Under the pieces are notes generated by a model, which saw only the letters and a program-made list of their open reading frames with translations, had not been told where the DNA came from and searched no databases. A DNA stretch of 5,023 bases from an uncultured Hyphomicrobiales bacterium (GTDB lineage Bacteria > Pseudomonadota > Alphaproteobacteria > Rhizobiales > Beijerinckiaceae): the NCBI GenBank assembly GCA_903903935.1, contig CAIVAX010000369.1, positions 1-5,023 on the forward strand, given 5' to 3'. This document shows positions 1 through 5,023 of the stretch, piece after piece. Position 1 is the stretch's first letter. Each line of letters opens with the position of its first letter. The position numbers and the translations under genes are program-made.

Positions 1-48
1 GCAGTGGCCGAACTGGCACCTGAGCTGCTGCCAAAGGCGGGGGGCTGA
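1..48 (+). CDS. C-terminal end of an unidentified upstream protein (partial)
   Basis: Frame 1 is open from the window edge and ends in TGA at 46-48. It encodes the 15 residues AVAELAPELLPKAGG, whose composition and codon use fit the following genes. Of the other two plus-strand frames, one stops at about position 21 and the other reads an unlikely Trp/Cys-rich peptide. This is too short to identify a family, and an open stretch of this length could arise by chance. If real, it lies 178 bases upstream of cysS on the same strand. Confidence 0.4.
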   Translation, partial: AVAELAPELLPKAGG

Positions 49-60
49 ACAAGCTGCTAC

Positions 61-93
61 TTGACGAATGCGGGCTTCCGACGCATGTTAGAT
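61..93 (+). promoter_or_regulatory. Weak candidate promoter for the cysS operon
   Basis: TTGACG at 61-66 matches five of six bases of the sigma-70 -35 consensus and lies just after the putative upstream stop codon. No good -10 box sits at the usual distance: CATGTT at 84-89 has a 17-base spacer but only three consensus matches, and TTAGAT at 88-93 is better but 21 bases away. The rest of the 49-226 leader holds only short inverted repeats (GGCC-AAT-GGCC at 110-120, the palindrome AGCTAGCT at 144-151, and TCTTTTT/AAAAAGA at 171-193). I see no credible terminator, riboswitch or small RNA there. Read-through from an upstream gene is an equally good explanation. Confidence 0.25.
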
Positions 94-215
94 TGATGAA
101 AAGCTCCAAGGCCAATGGCCTCCGCATTTGCCGGATTATTATTAGCTAGCTGTACCGCTGGCTGGAGCCGTCTTTTTACCTTTTCCAAAAAGAGCGATGC
201 CCCGGCCAGATGGTC

Positions 216-220
216 GAGGG
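216..220 (+). promoter_or_regulatory. Ribosome binding site that decides the cysS start
   Basis: GAGGG lies six bases upstream of ATG 227, an ideal Shine-Dalgarno spacing. The longer in-frame ATG at 197 has only AAAAAGAG very close before it, and would add ten residues ([10 protein letters not shown]) unlike the usual CysS N-terminus. ATG 227 is therefore preferred. Confidence 0.7.
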
Positions 221-226
221 AAAGTC

Positions 227-1606
227 ATGGTTGCGCCTGTATTACGCCTTTACAATACGCTCACCCGATCGAGGGAAGAGTTTCGCCCCATCGATCCAGA
301 TTTGGTGCGCATGTATGTCTGCGGCCCGACGGTTTATGATTATGCCCATATTGGCAATGCACGGCCGGTTATTGTCTTTGATCTTCTCTATCGTCTGCTG
401 CGCCAGATCTATTGCACTGGTCATGTCAAATATGTCCGCAACATCACGGATGTTGATGACAAGATCAATGCGCGCGCCGCCGAGCGTGGCATTGATATTC
501 GCGCTTTGACCGAACAGACCAATGCGATTTTTCAATCCGATGTGGCAGCTTTAAACTGCTTGCCGCCTGATGTGCAGCCACGCGCCACTGAGCATATTGC
601 GCAGATGATTGAGATCATCCAATCCTTGATCGCGCAAAACCATGCCTATGCCGCCGATGGTCATGTGCTGTTTTCGGTTCCCTCCATGGCTGAGTATGGA
701 CGTCTGTCGCGGCGCCCGCTGGATGAGATGATTGCGGGGGCGCGTGTGGATGTGGCGCCCTATAAGCAGGGCGATATGGATTTCGTGCTGTGGAAACCCT
801 CTGCCGCACAAGAGCCGGGCTGGGAATCTCCCTGGGGACGAGGTCGGCCGGGCTGGCATATTGAATGTTCTGCGATGAGCTGGAAACATTTGGGCGAAAC
901 CTTCGATATTCATGGTGGCGGCATTGATCTGGTCTTCCCGCATCATGAAAATGAGATAGCCCAATCGCGCTGTGCCTTTGGTCATGAGGTCATGGCCAAT
1001 GTCTGGATGCATAATGGCTTCTTGCAGGTTGAAGGCGAGAAAATGTCGAAGAGCCTCGGCAATTTCATCACCATTCATGATCTCTTGCAGAGTGACACAT
1101 TTGGGGGGCGGCGCTGGCCCGGCGCGGTGTTGCGGCTTGCCATGCTGCGCACACATTATCGCCAGCCCATTGATTGGACCTTGAAGGGGCTGGAAGAGGC
1201 CGAAGCCAATCTGCGCAATTGGCATGAGGCGGAAGTTGTAAGCGCGCCAGAGGGGGCAGAGATTCCGGCGCAGATTTTGGCGGCGCTGTGCGAAGATCTC
1301 AACACCCCCGAGGCGATCAGCCTAATCCATGCTTTGCGCAAGGCTGGCAAGGCGCGCGAGTTAAAATCCGTGCTGATGCTTATGGGGCTTTATGCGCCCG
1401 ATATCTTTGCTAAAGCGGGGGCTGGCGGGGCCGAACTCTCTGCTGAAGAGCGCAGTCAGATCGAGGCTGTGATTGCACAGAGATTGGCGGCGCGGGCGGC
1501 CAAGAATTTTGCGGAGTCCGATCGCTTGCGCGATCATTTGCTCGCCAAAGGCATTGTGCTGAAAGACAATAAGGATGGCACAACAACATGGGAGCATAAG
1601 GGATGA
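227..1606 (+). CDS. cysS: Cysteine--tRNA ligase (cysteinyl-tRNA synthetase)
   Basis: Cytoplasmic class I aminoacyl-tRNA synthetase that activates cysteine with ATP and charges tRNA(Cys). From ATG 227 it has 459 residues, the normal family length. The class I signatures are intact: HIGN at residues 41-44 (in YAHIGNARP) and KMSKS at 272-276 (in [10 protein letters not shown]). The four zinc ligands that select cysteine in the E. coli enzyme have clear counterparts at Cys32, Cys214 (in [10 protein letters not shown]), His239 and Glu243 (in FPHHENE), with near-identical spacing. The catalytic Rossmann core occupies roughly residues 25-310. A helical DALR-type and anticodon-binding region follows, ending in the typical [15 protein letters not shown] tail. 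I see no frameshift or missing key residue. It is the first gene of a three-gene cluster, and its stop overlaps the next gene's start (ATGA). Confidence 0.97.
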   Translation: MVAPVLRLYNTLTRSREEFRPIDPDLVRMYVCGPTVYDYAHIGNARPVIVFDLLYRLLRQIYCTGHVKYVRNITDVDDKINARAAERGIDIRALTEQTNAIFQSDVAALNCLPPDVQPRATEHIAQMIEIIQSLIAQNHAYAADGHVLFSVPSMAEYGRLSRRPLDEMIAGARVDVAPYKQGDMDFVLWKPSAAQEPGWESPWGRGRPGWHIECSAMSWKHLGETFDIHGGGIDLVFPHHENEIAQSRCAFGHEVMANVWMHNGFLQVEGEKMSKSLGNFITIHDLLQSDTFGGRRWPGAVLRLAMLRTHYRQPIDWTLKGLEEAEANLRNWHEAEVVSAPEGAEIPAQILAALCEDLNTPEAISLIHALRKAGKARELKSVLMLMGLYAPDIFAKAGAGGAELSAEERSQIEAVIAQRLAARAAKNFAESDRLRDHLLAKGIVLKDNKDGTTTWEHKG

Positions 1607-2124
1607 TTGCTTTACGCCCCTATCTGCCAACCGATGCGCCTGTGCTTGCCGATCTGTTTCGTCGCAGCATTCTCGAATTGGCTATTGAGGATTATGACGA
1701 GGCGCAATGCGAAGCCTGGGCGGCTCTTGCTGATGATGAGCAGGCCTTTGCGGCACGGCTCGCAGGTGGGCTGACTTTGCTGGGTCTGAGCAATGGAACG
1801 GTTGCGGGATTTATCTCGCTCAAAGGTCAGACAGAGATTGATCTTTTATATGTCGATCCGCGCTTTGTGCGCCAGAAAGTTGCCAGCCAATTATGCGAAG
1901 CGCTGGAGACAATCCTTGCTGCACGCGGTGCTGACTTTATCCAGACGCAGGCCAGTGATCAGGCTTTGCCATTTTTCAAATATCGCGGCTATGAGCCGCG
2001 CCAACGCAATACCAAAGTCATTGGCTCACAATGGCTGGGGTCGACGACGATGCGCAAAGACTTGGTTGGCACAGCTAAAAAGACACAGGCGGGGCCGTCC
2101 TCTTCTTCGCTGGCCCGACATTGA
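1603..2124 (+). CDS. GNAT-family N-acetyltransferase, YafP-like, substrate unknown
   Basis: The 173-residue product fits a single GNAT fold that would transfer acetyl from acetyl-CoA to an amine. Supporting segments are the N-terminal [18 protein letters not shown] (beta1-alpha1), the beta4 strand EIDLLYVDP at 79-86, the following CoA loop and helix, and the C-terminal [12 protein letters not shown] at 121-132, the usual GNAT 'FFxxxGF' segment. Overall it resembles YafP-like acetyltransferases. One oddity is the CoA pyrophosphate loop, usually Q/R-x-x-G-x-G/A: here it reads FVRQKVAS (88-95), with Lys92 (AAA) where the conserved Gly should be and Val89 in place of Gln. The last ~19 residues ([10 protein letters not shown] then a Ser run) look like a disordered tail. 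The start overlaps the cysS stop by four bases, with GGGAG at 1590-1594 eight bases upstream, so translational coupling is likely. The substrate cannot be predicted. Its position between cysS and cimA does not prove a role in either pathway. Confidence 0.85.
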   Translation: MIALRPYLPTDAPVLADLFRRSILELAIEDYDEAQCEAWAALADDEQAFAARLAGGLTLLGLSNGTVAGFISLKGQTEIDLLYVDPRFVRQKVASQLCEALETILAARGADFIQTQASDQALPFFKYRGYEPRQRNTKVIGSQWLGSTTMRKDLVGTAKKTQAGPSSSSLARH

Positions 2125-2132
2125 GACTGGAT

Positions 2133-2136
2133 GGAT
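2133..2136 (+). promoter_or_regulatory. Modest ribosome binding site supporting the cimA ATG start
   Basis: GGAT sits about six bases before ATG 2142. An alternative TTG start at 2121 overlaps the acetyltransferase stop (TTGA) and would add seven residues (MRLDGSD). No purine-rich site is seen ahead of TTG, and homologues typically begin just before the LYLFDTTLRDG segment, so ATG 2142 is preferred. Re-initiation after the upstream stop could assist this weak site. Confidence 0.45.
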
Positions 2137-2141
2137 CTGAT

Positions 2142-3734
2142 ATGACACGCGAACGTCTCTATCTTTTCGACACAACTTTGCGCGATGGCGCGCAGACGAC
2201 TGGCGTTGATTTCTCGCTGGAGGATAAGCGTCAGATTGCTCATTTGCTTGATGATCTGGGCCTTGATTATGTGGAAGGTGGCTATCCGGGCGCCAATCCA
2301 ACAGACACAGACTTCTTCAAAGAAAAGCGCACCAAGCGGGCCAAATTTGCCGCCTTTGGCATGACCAAACGCGCCGGCCGGTCAGCGGCCAATGATCCGG
2401 GCGTGGCTGGGTTGTTGGATACGCAGGCCGATACCATCACCTTTGTGGCCAAGACCTGGGATTATCATGTGCATGTCGCGCTTGGCACGACCTTGGATGA
2501 AAATCTCGACTCCATTGCTGACTCGATCAAGCTGGCCCGCTCACATGGGCGTGAGGCGATCTTGGATTGCGAACATTTCTTTGATGGCTATAAGGCCAAT
2601 CCTGCTTATGCGTTGCAATGTGCGCAAACAGCCCATGAAGCTGGTGCGCGTTGGATTGTTCTGTGTGACACCAATGGCGGAACGCTGCCGCAGGATGTGT
2701 CACGCATCGTCACAGAGGTGGCGCGTCATATCCCCGGTTCGCATTTGGGTATTCATACGCATAATGATACAGAAAATGCGGTTGCTAATTCCTTGGCTGC
2801 GATAGAAGCAGGTGTGCGCCATGTGCAGGGTACGCTCAATGGTTTGGGCGAGCGCTGCGGCAATGCCAATCTGGTCTCGCTGATCCCGACATTATTACTC
2901 AAGCCCACTTATGCGGAGCGCTTTGAGATTGGCGTAACGAAGGACAAGCTCGCGGGACTGACCAAGCTCAGCCATGCCTTTGATGAATTGTTGAACCGCA
3001 GGCCCAATCGCCATGCGCCCTATGTGGGGGCTTCAGCCTTTGCAACAAAGGCAGGCATTCATGCCTCGGCAGTGCTGAAGGATCCGCGCACGTATGAGCA
3101 TGTTGAGCCTGAATCAGTGGGCAATCAGCGCCGTGTGCTGGTGTCGGATCAGGCGGGAAAATCCAACATTCTCTCTGAGCTGGAGCGGCTGGGCGTTGCG
3201 ATCGAAAAGAATGATCCGCGCGTGGGGCGTTTGCTGGATGAGGTCAAGGAAAGAGAATCGCTGGGCTATGCTTTTGAGGGGGCCGATGCCTCATTTGAAT
3301 TGATGGCGCGGCGGATTTTGGGGCAAGTGCCAGATTATTTCGATGTTGAGCGCTTTACCGTCAATGTCGAGCAAAGGCGCAACACTGAGGGGCAGATGAC
3401 CTCAATCTCGCAGGCCGTTGTCAAATTGCATGTTGATGATCAGTCGATGATCTCGGTGGCGGAGGGCAATGGTCCGGTCAATGCGCTGGATCTGGCATTG
3501 CGCAAGGATCTTGGAAAATATCAGCGCTATATCGAGGATCTGCAACTGCTCGATTATCGCGTGCGCGTTTTCCAAGGCGGCACGGATGCTGTGACCCGCG
3601 TGTTGATTGAATTTGGCGAAGCGGATGGGGCGAGATGGTCCACTGTGGGCGTCTCAGCCAATATAATTGAAGCTTCGTTTCAGGCGCTTTTGGATGCTGT
3701 TGTCTATAAGCTCTATAAAAGCGGCGCTGTGTAA
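2142..3734 (+). CDS. cimA: (R)-citramalate synthase
   Basis: Condenses pyruvate with acetyl-CoA to (R)-citramalate, which the LeuCD and LeuB enzymes convert to 2-oxobutanoate, giving an isoleucine route that bypasses threonine deaminase. From ATG 2142 it has 530 residues, the usual size for the long CimA type (TIGR00977-like, as in Geobacter). The N-terminal HMGL-like TIM barrel (about 5-275) shows the metal and catalytic segments: DTTLRDG at 10-16 (Asp10, Arg14), HTHND at 205-209 (His205, His207), and GERCGNAN at 236-243 with Asn241 as likely third metal ligand. The linker region carries KAGIHASA (303-310) with the conserved His307. A LeuA-type regulatory dimerisation domain covers about 400-525, where isoleucine feedback would act by analogy. 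The VEGGYPGANPTD segment (44-55) favours CimA over 2-isopropylmalate or homocitrate synthase. The gene is 17 bases downstream of the acetyltransferase and is the last gene of the cluster. Substrate assignment rests on family resemblance. Confidence 0.93.
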   Translation: MTRERLYLFDTTLRDGAQTTGVDFSLEDKRQIAHLLDDLGLDYVEGGYPGANPTDTDFFKEKRTKRAKFAAFGMTKRAGRSAANDPGVAGLLDTQADTITFVAKTWDYHVHVALGTTLDENLDSIADSIKLARSHGREAILDCEHFFDGYKANPAYALQCAQTAHEAGARWIVLCDTNGGTLPQDVSRIVTEVARHIPGSHLGIHTHNDTENAVANSLAAIEAGVRHVQGTLNGLGERCGNANLVSLIPTLLLKPTYAERFEIGVTKDKLAGLTKLSHAFDELLNRRPNRHAPYVGASAFATKAGIHASAVLKDPRTYEHVEPESVGNQRRVLVSDQAGKSNILSELERLGVAIEKNDPRVGRLLDEVKERESLGYAFEGADASFELMARRILGQVPDYFDVERFTVNVEQRRNTEGQMTSISQAVVKLHVDDQSMISVAEGNGPVNALDLALRKDLGKYQRYIEDLQLLDYRVRVFQGGTDAVTRVLIEFGEADGARWSTVGVSANIIEASFQALLDAVVYKLYKSGAV

Positions 3735-3778
3735 AGCGTGTTAGAGCTTGCAGGGTGTTTAAGCGCGAAATGAAAGAA

Positions 3779-3806
3779 CCAAAGCCCGCGTGTCAGCGGG
3801 CTTTGG
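3779..3806 (-). terminator. Rho-independent terminator between convergent genes
   Basis: CCAAAGCCCGC (3779-3789) and GCGGGCTTTGG (3796-3806) form a perfect, GC-rich 11-bp stem with a six-base loop. On the minus strand the hairpin starts 11 bases after the stop codon of the exported-protein gene and is followed by a broken T-rich tract (TTCTTTCATTT), so it serves that gene best. On the plus strand it lies 44 bases after the cimA stop but is followed by AAATAGAG, with no T run. It may still slow or block cimA read-through, making it a partly bidirectional terminator. Confidence 0.85.
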
Positions 3807-3817
3807 AAATAGAGTGA

Positions 3818-4324
3818 TTACTCAACCAAGCTAATGGTTGAATCCTTGCACAGATCCGCGCCATTCACTTCAACAACAGATTCATCGCTGAACAGGCCGG
3901 AAATATCATACAGACAGCCGCCATTCTTGGCCAAAGCAGCGCTAGTGCGCTTGCCGCCAGCCAAATCGCTGGCAATGGTTTGGGGCTTGGCATCGTCTGT
4001 CTTTGTCGAGGTGACGACCAGTTCAATCAGAGCCACTTTGCGCTTGTTCACCACCAGCACTGCGCTGGCATTACTTGCCTGAGCGGGCTTTTTGGCAGCT
4101 TTGGCAGCCGGTTTTGCAGCAGGTTTGACTACAGACTTTTTCTCTTCAGCCGCAACAGCGGGCTGGGCTGCGGCAGGCGCTGGGGCAGGCATCACAACGG
4201 GAGGCACAGCAGGTGTGGGGTTAAACAGGCTTTGCGCCATGGCTGATGAGCCTGCGCCAAAGACAGCTGTTGCCAGCACGATCGTGCAGGTCATCTTGAT
4301 TAGGCTGTCATTTGCAAATTTCAT
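3818..4324 (-). CDS. Small exported protein of unknown function, Ala/Pro/Lys-rich linker
   Basis: I do not recognise a function. From ATG 4324 the product has 168 residues. Residues 1-30 form a convincing Sec signal peptide: lysines at 2 and 10, a hydrophobic core TCTIVLATAVFGAG, and a signal peptidase I site SAMA|QS after residue 30. Residues 36-82 are a low-complexity linker, first Pro/Ala-rich, then Lys/Ala/Pro-rich (KPAAKPAAKAAKKPAQ), resembling envelope-spanning or surface-binding linkers. Residues 86-168 look folded: alternating beta-like segments (AVLVVNKRKVALIELVV), a GGKRTSAAL turn, and two cysteines, Cys137 (GGCLYD) and Cys159 (GADLCKDSTISLVE), which could form a periplasmic disulfide. 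The Cys-containing C-terminal pattern is, as far as I recall, shared by uncharacterised secreted proteins of Hyphomicrobiales. It is a likely single-gene unit with its own terminator. An upstream in-frame start at 4372 would place 16 charged residues before the signal peptide and is less likely. Confidence 0.85.
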   Translation of the reverse strand: MKFANDSLIKMTCTIVLATAVFGAGSSAMAQSLFNPTPAVPPVVMPAPAPAAAQPAVAAEEKKSVVKPAAKPAAKAAKKPAQASNASAVLVVNKRKVALIELVVTSTKTDDAKPQTIASDLAGGKRTSAALAKNGGCLYDISGLFSDESVVEVNGADLCKDSTISLVE

Positions 4325-4580
4325 GTGGCCTCTCCTCTGACTTACTCTCTGCTTCAACCTAGGCTTGTGCATTACAGCTCTTGCCCGTACCGGGTATAGA
4401 GCCCTTCTCTTTTGTTGGCCTGATTTCCAGAGCTTTTCTGATCAACCCAGAGGGAATGAGAAAGACAACGAAAATCTAAGGTAAAAAGAGCTGAATTTGC
4501 ACCACATTCCTAAGTCAATATCTTCCTGACAATAACGAGGGAACGGATCTCGCGCAATCGTTTTATCAGTCTGTTTTTGC
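4325..4580 (-). other. Intergenic region; upstream region of the exported-protein gene, promoter unresolved
   Basis: These 256 bases are more AT-rich than the genes and contain no convincing reading frame. The minus-strand promoter of the exported-protein gene should be here, but no -35/-10 pair stands out. TATACC (plus-strand 4393-4398) is a possible -10 without a good -35, and TTGACT (4513-4518) is a possible -35 without a good -10. A short inverted repeat CCCG-TAC-CGGG at 4384-4394 lies just downstream of the TATACC element and could be an operator or chance. No clear hairpin terminator follows the LOG-family gene. Confidence 0.4.
4332..4338 (-). promoter_or_regulatory. Strong ribosome binding site for the exported-protein gene
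   Basis: On the minus strand AGAGGAG, within AGAGGAGAGG, lies seven bases before ATG 4324. This near-ideal Shine-Dalgarno site fixes the start there rather than at the in-frame start at 4372, and suggests efficient translation. Confidence 0.8.
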
Positions 4581-4594
4581 TTAGGTTTGCTTAG
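4576..4594. repeat. Short direct repeat spanning the stop codon of the LOG-family gene
   Basis: TTTGCTTAG occurs at 4576-4584 and again at 4586-4594, a nine-base unit with a ten-base period. The minus-strand TAA stop (4581-4583) lies inside the first copy. It may reflect a small slippage duplication at the gene end, but two copies of nine bases is weak evidence. Confidence 0.4.
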
Positions 4595-5023
4595 AGCGCT
4601 GGGTTAAGGCCGCTGTTTTGACAGCATTTTGGTTTTTGGCGGCAAAGTCTTCGAGCAGGGGCAGGATCTGTCCAATGTCATCGGCCACCAGATAGCGCAT
4701 ATCACTGGCATGGTGGAGAAAGCCTGTTGCTTGCATGTGATCCATCAGAGTGAGCAAAGGGCTCCAGAATTGATCAATATTGGCGAGCAGAATAGGTTTT
4801 TTGTGCTGCCCGAGTTGAGCCCAGGTCAATTGCTCGACCAGTTCCTCTAGTGTGCCAATGCCACCGGGGAGAGCCACGAAAGCATCGGCTTTTTCATACA
4901 TGAGGCGTTTGCGAGTGTGCATATCGGGCACGACAATGGCCTCTTGCACCTCATTGAGCATGACTTCCCGATTTTTTAGAAATTCAGGAATGATGCCCGT
5001 CACTTGGCCGCCGTGGAGGAGAA
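4581..5023 (-). CDS. LOG-family protein, cytokinin riboside 5'-monophosphate phosphoribohydrolase-like (5' partial)
   Basis: Lysine-decarboxylase-like/LOG Rossmann protein. Characterised members hydrolyse nucleoside 5'-monophosphates, including cytokinin ribotides, to the free base and ribose 5-phosphate; bacterial members act in the cytoplasm and many have an unclear physiological substrate. The window shows the C-terminal 146 residues. The frame stays open to the window edge with LLHGGQVTGIIPEFL, a conserved internal segment, so the GTG at 5001-5003 is not the start and about 50-60 residues are missing. Both family signatures are present: MHTRK (4908-4922) with the catalytic Arg, and PGGIGTLEE (4842-4868) with the catalytic Glu. 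The following LTWAQLGQHKKPILLAN is typical. The tail after the fold (LEDFAAKNQNAVKTAALTQRSKQT) is polar and probably disordered. Members of this family were long misannotated as lysine decarboxylases; there is no support for that activity. Confidence 0.93.
   Translation of the reverse strand, partial: LLHGGQVTGIIPEFLKNREVMLNEVQEAIVVPDMHTRKRLMYEKADAFVALPGGIGTLEELVEQLTWAQLGQHKKPILLANIDQFWSPLLTLMDHMQATGFLHHASDMRYLVADDIGQILPLLEDFAAKNQNAVKTAALTQRSKQT

Noticed and set aside
197..226. Upstream ATG extension of cysS
   Set aside because: The extra ten residues do not look like CysS, and the better-spaced GAGGG site serves ATG 227.
49..226. T-box or other riboswitch-type leader ahead of the cysteinyl-tRNA synthetase gene
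   Set aside because: No T-box consensus, specifier loop or strong terminator/antiterminator pair is visible, and T-boxes are not expected in Alphaproteobacteria.
115..339. 74-codon plus-strand frame starting in the cysS leader with an apparent lipoprotein-like N-terminus (LLLASC)
   Set aside because: It overlaps the first third of the cysS N-terminal coding region in another frame, lacks a ribosome binding site, and its later part is simply frame-shifted CysS.
551..1225. Long 224-codon open frame on the minus strand inside cysS
   Set aside because: It is antisense to the well-supported catalytic region of CysS, and its His/Pro/Arg-rich translation shows no recognisable motif. It is a shadow of the coding strand's codon bias.
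3834..4340. Open frames on the plus strand opposite the exported-protein gene
   Set aside because: They mirror the Ala/Pro/Lys-rich codons of the minus-strand gene. That gene has a signal peptide, a strong ribosome binding site and a terminator, whereas the plus-strand frames have none of these.
4509..4585. Inverted pair CCTAAG / CTTAGG across the end of the LOG-family gene
   Set aside because: Six bases separated by about 65 bases is expected by chance and does not make a credible hairpin.
5001..5003. GTG as the start codon of the LOG-family gene
   Set aside because: The frame continues upstream to the window edge with the conserved HGGQVTGIIP segment, so this GTG encodes an internal Val.

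Overview
The window reads as ordinary chromosomal DNA from an alphaproteobacterium, most likely of the order Hyphomicrobiales (Rhizobiales). The grounds are the tandem cysS / GNAT acetyltransferase / cimA arrangement, the character of the CysS and CimA proteins, and a small secreted Ala/Pro/Lys-rich protein of a type I associate with that group. Base composition is moderately GC-rich by eye and similar across all genes. I see no insertion sequence, phage gene, CRISPR array, tRNA or rRNA. The assignment is by recognition, not by database search.

Layout: positions 1-48 probably hold the last 15 codons of an unidentified plus-strand gene. Positions 49-226 are a leader with a weak promoter candidate and a good ribosome binding site for cysS. 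Positions 227-3734 are a compact plus-strand operon: cysS (cysteinyl-tRNA synthetase), a GNAT-fold N-acetyltransferase overlapping cysS by 4 bases, and cimA ((R)-citramalate synthase) starting 17 bases after the acetyltransferase stop. Positions 3735-3817 separate convergent genes and contain a perfect 11-bp terminator hairpin. The minus strand then carries a small exported protein of unknown function (3818-4324). Positions 4325-4580 are its upstream region. A LOG-family phosphoribohydrolase gene (4581-5023) has its 5' end beyond the window.

Functionally, the operon joins tRNA charging with cysteine to the first committed step of threonine-independent isoleucine synthesis (pyruvate + acetyl-CoA to citramalate). 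The acetyltransferase between them has no known substrate and an altered acetyl-CoA loop. The two minus-strand genes point the same way but are 256 bases apart, so they are probably not tightly co-transcribed.

I looked for an undescribed system and did not find strong evidence of one. The points most worth checking are the Gly-to-Lys change in the acetyltransferase CoA loop, the secreted protein with a conserved-looking two-cysteine C-terminal region, and the start choice for cimA.
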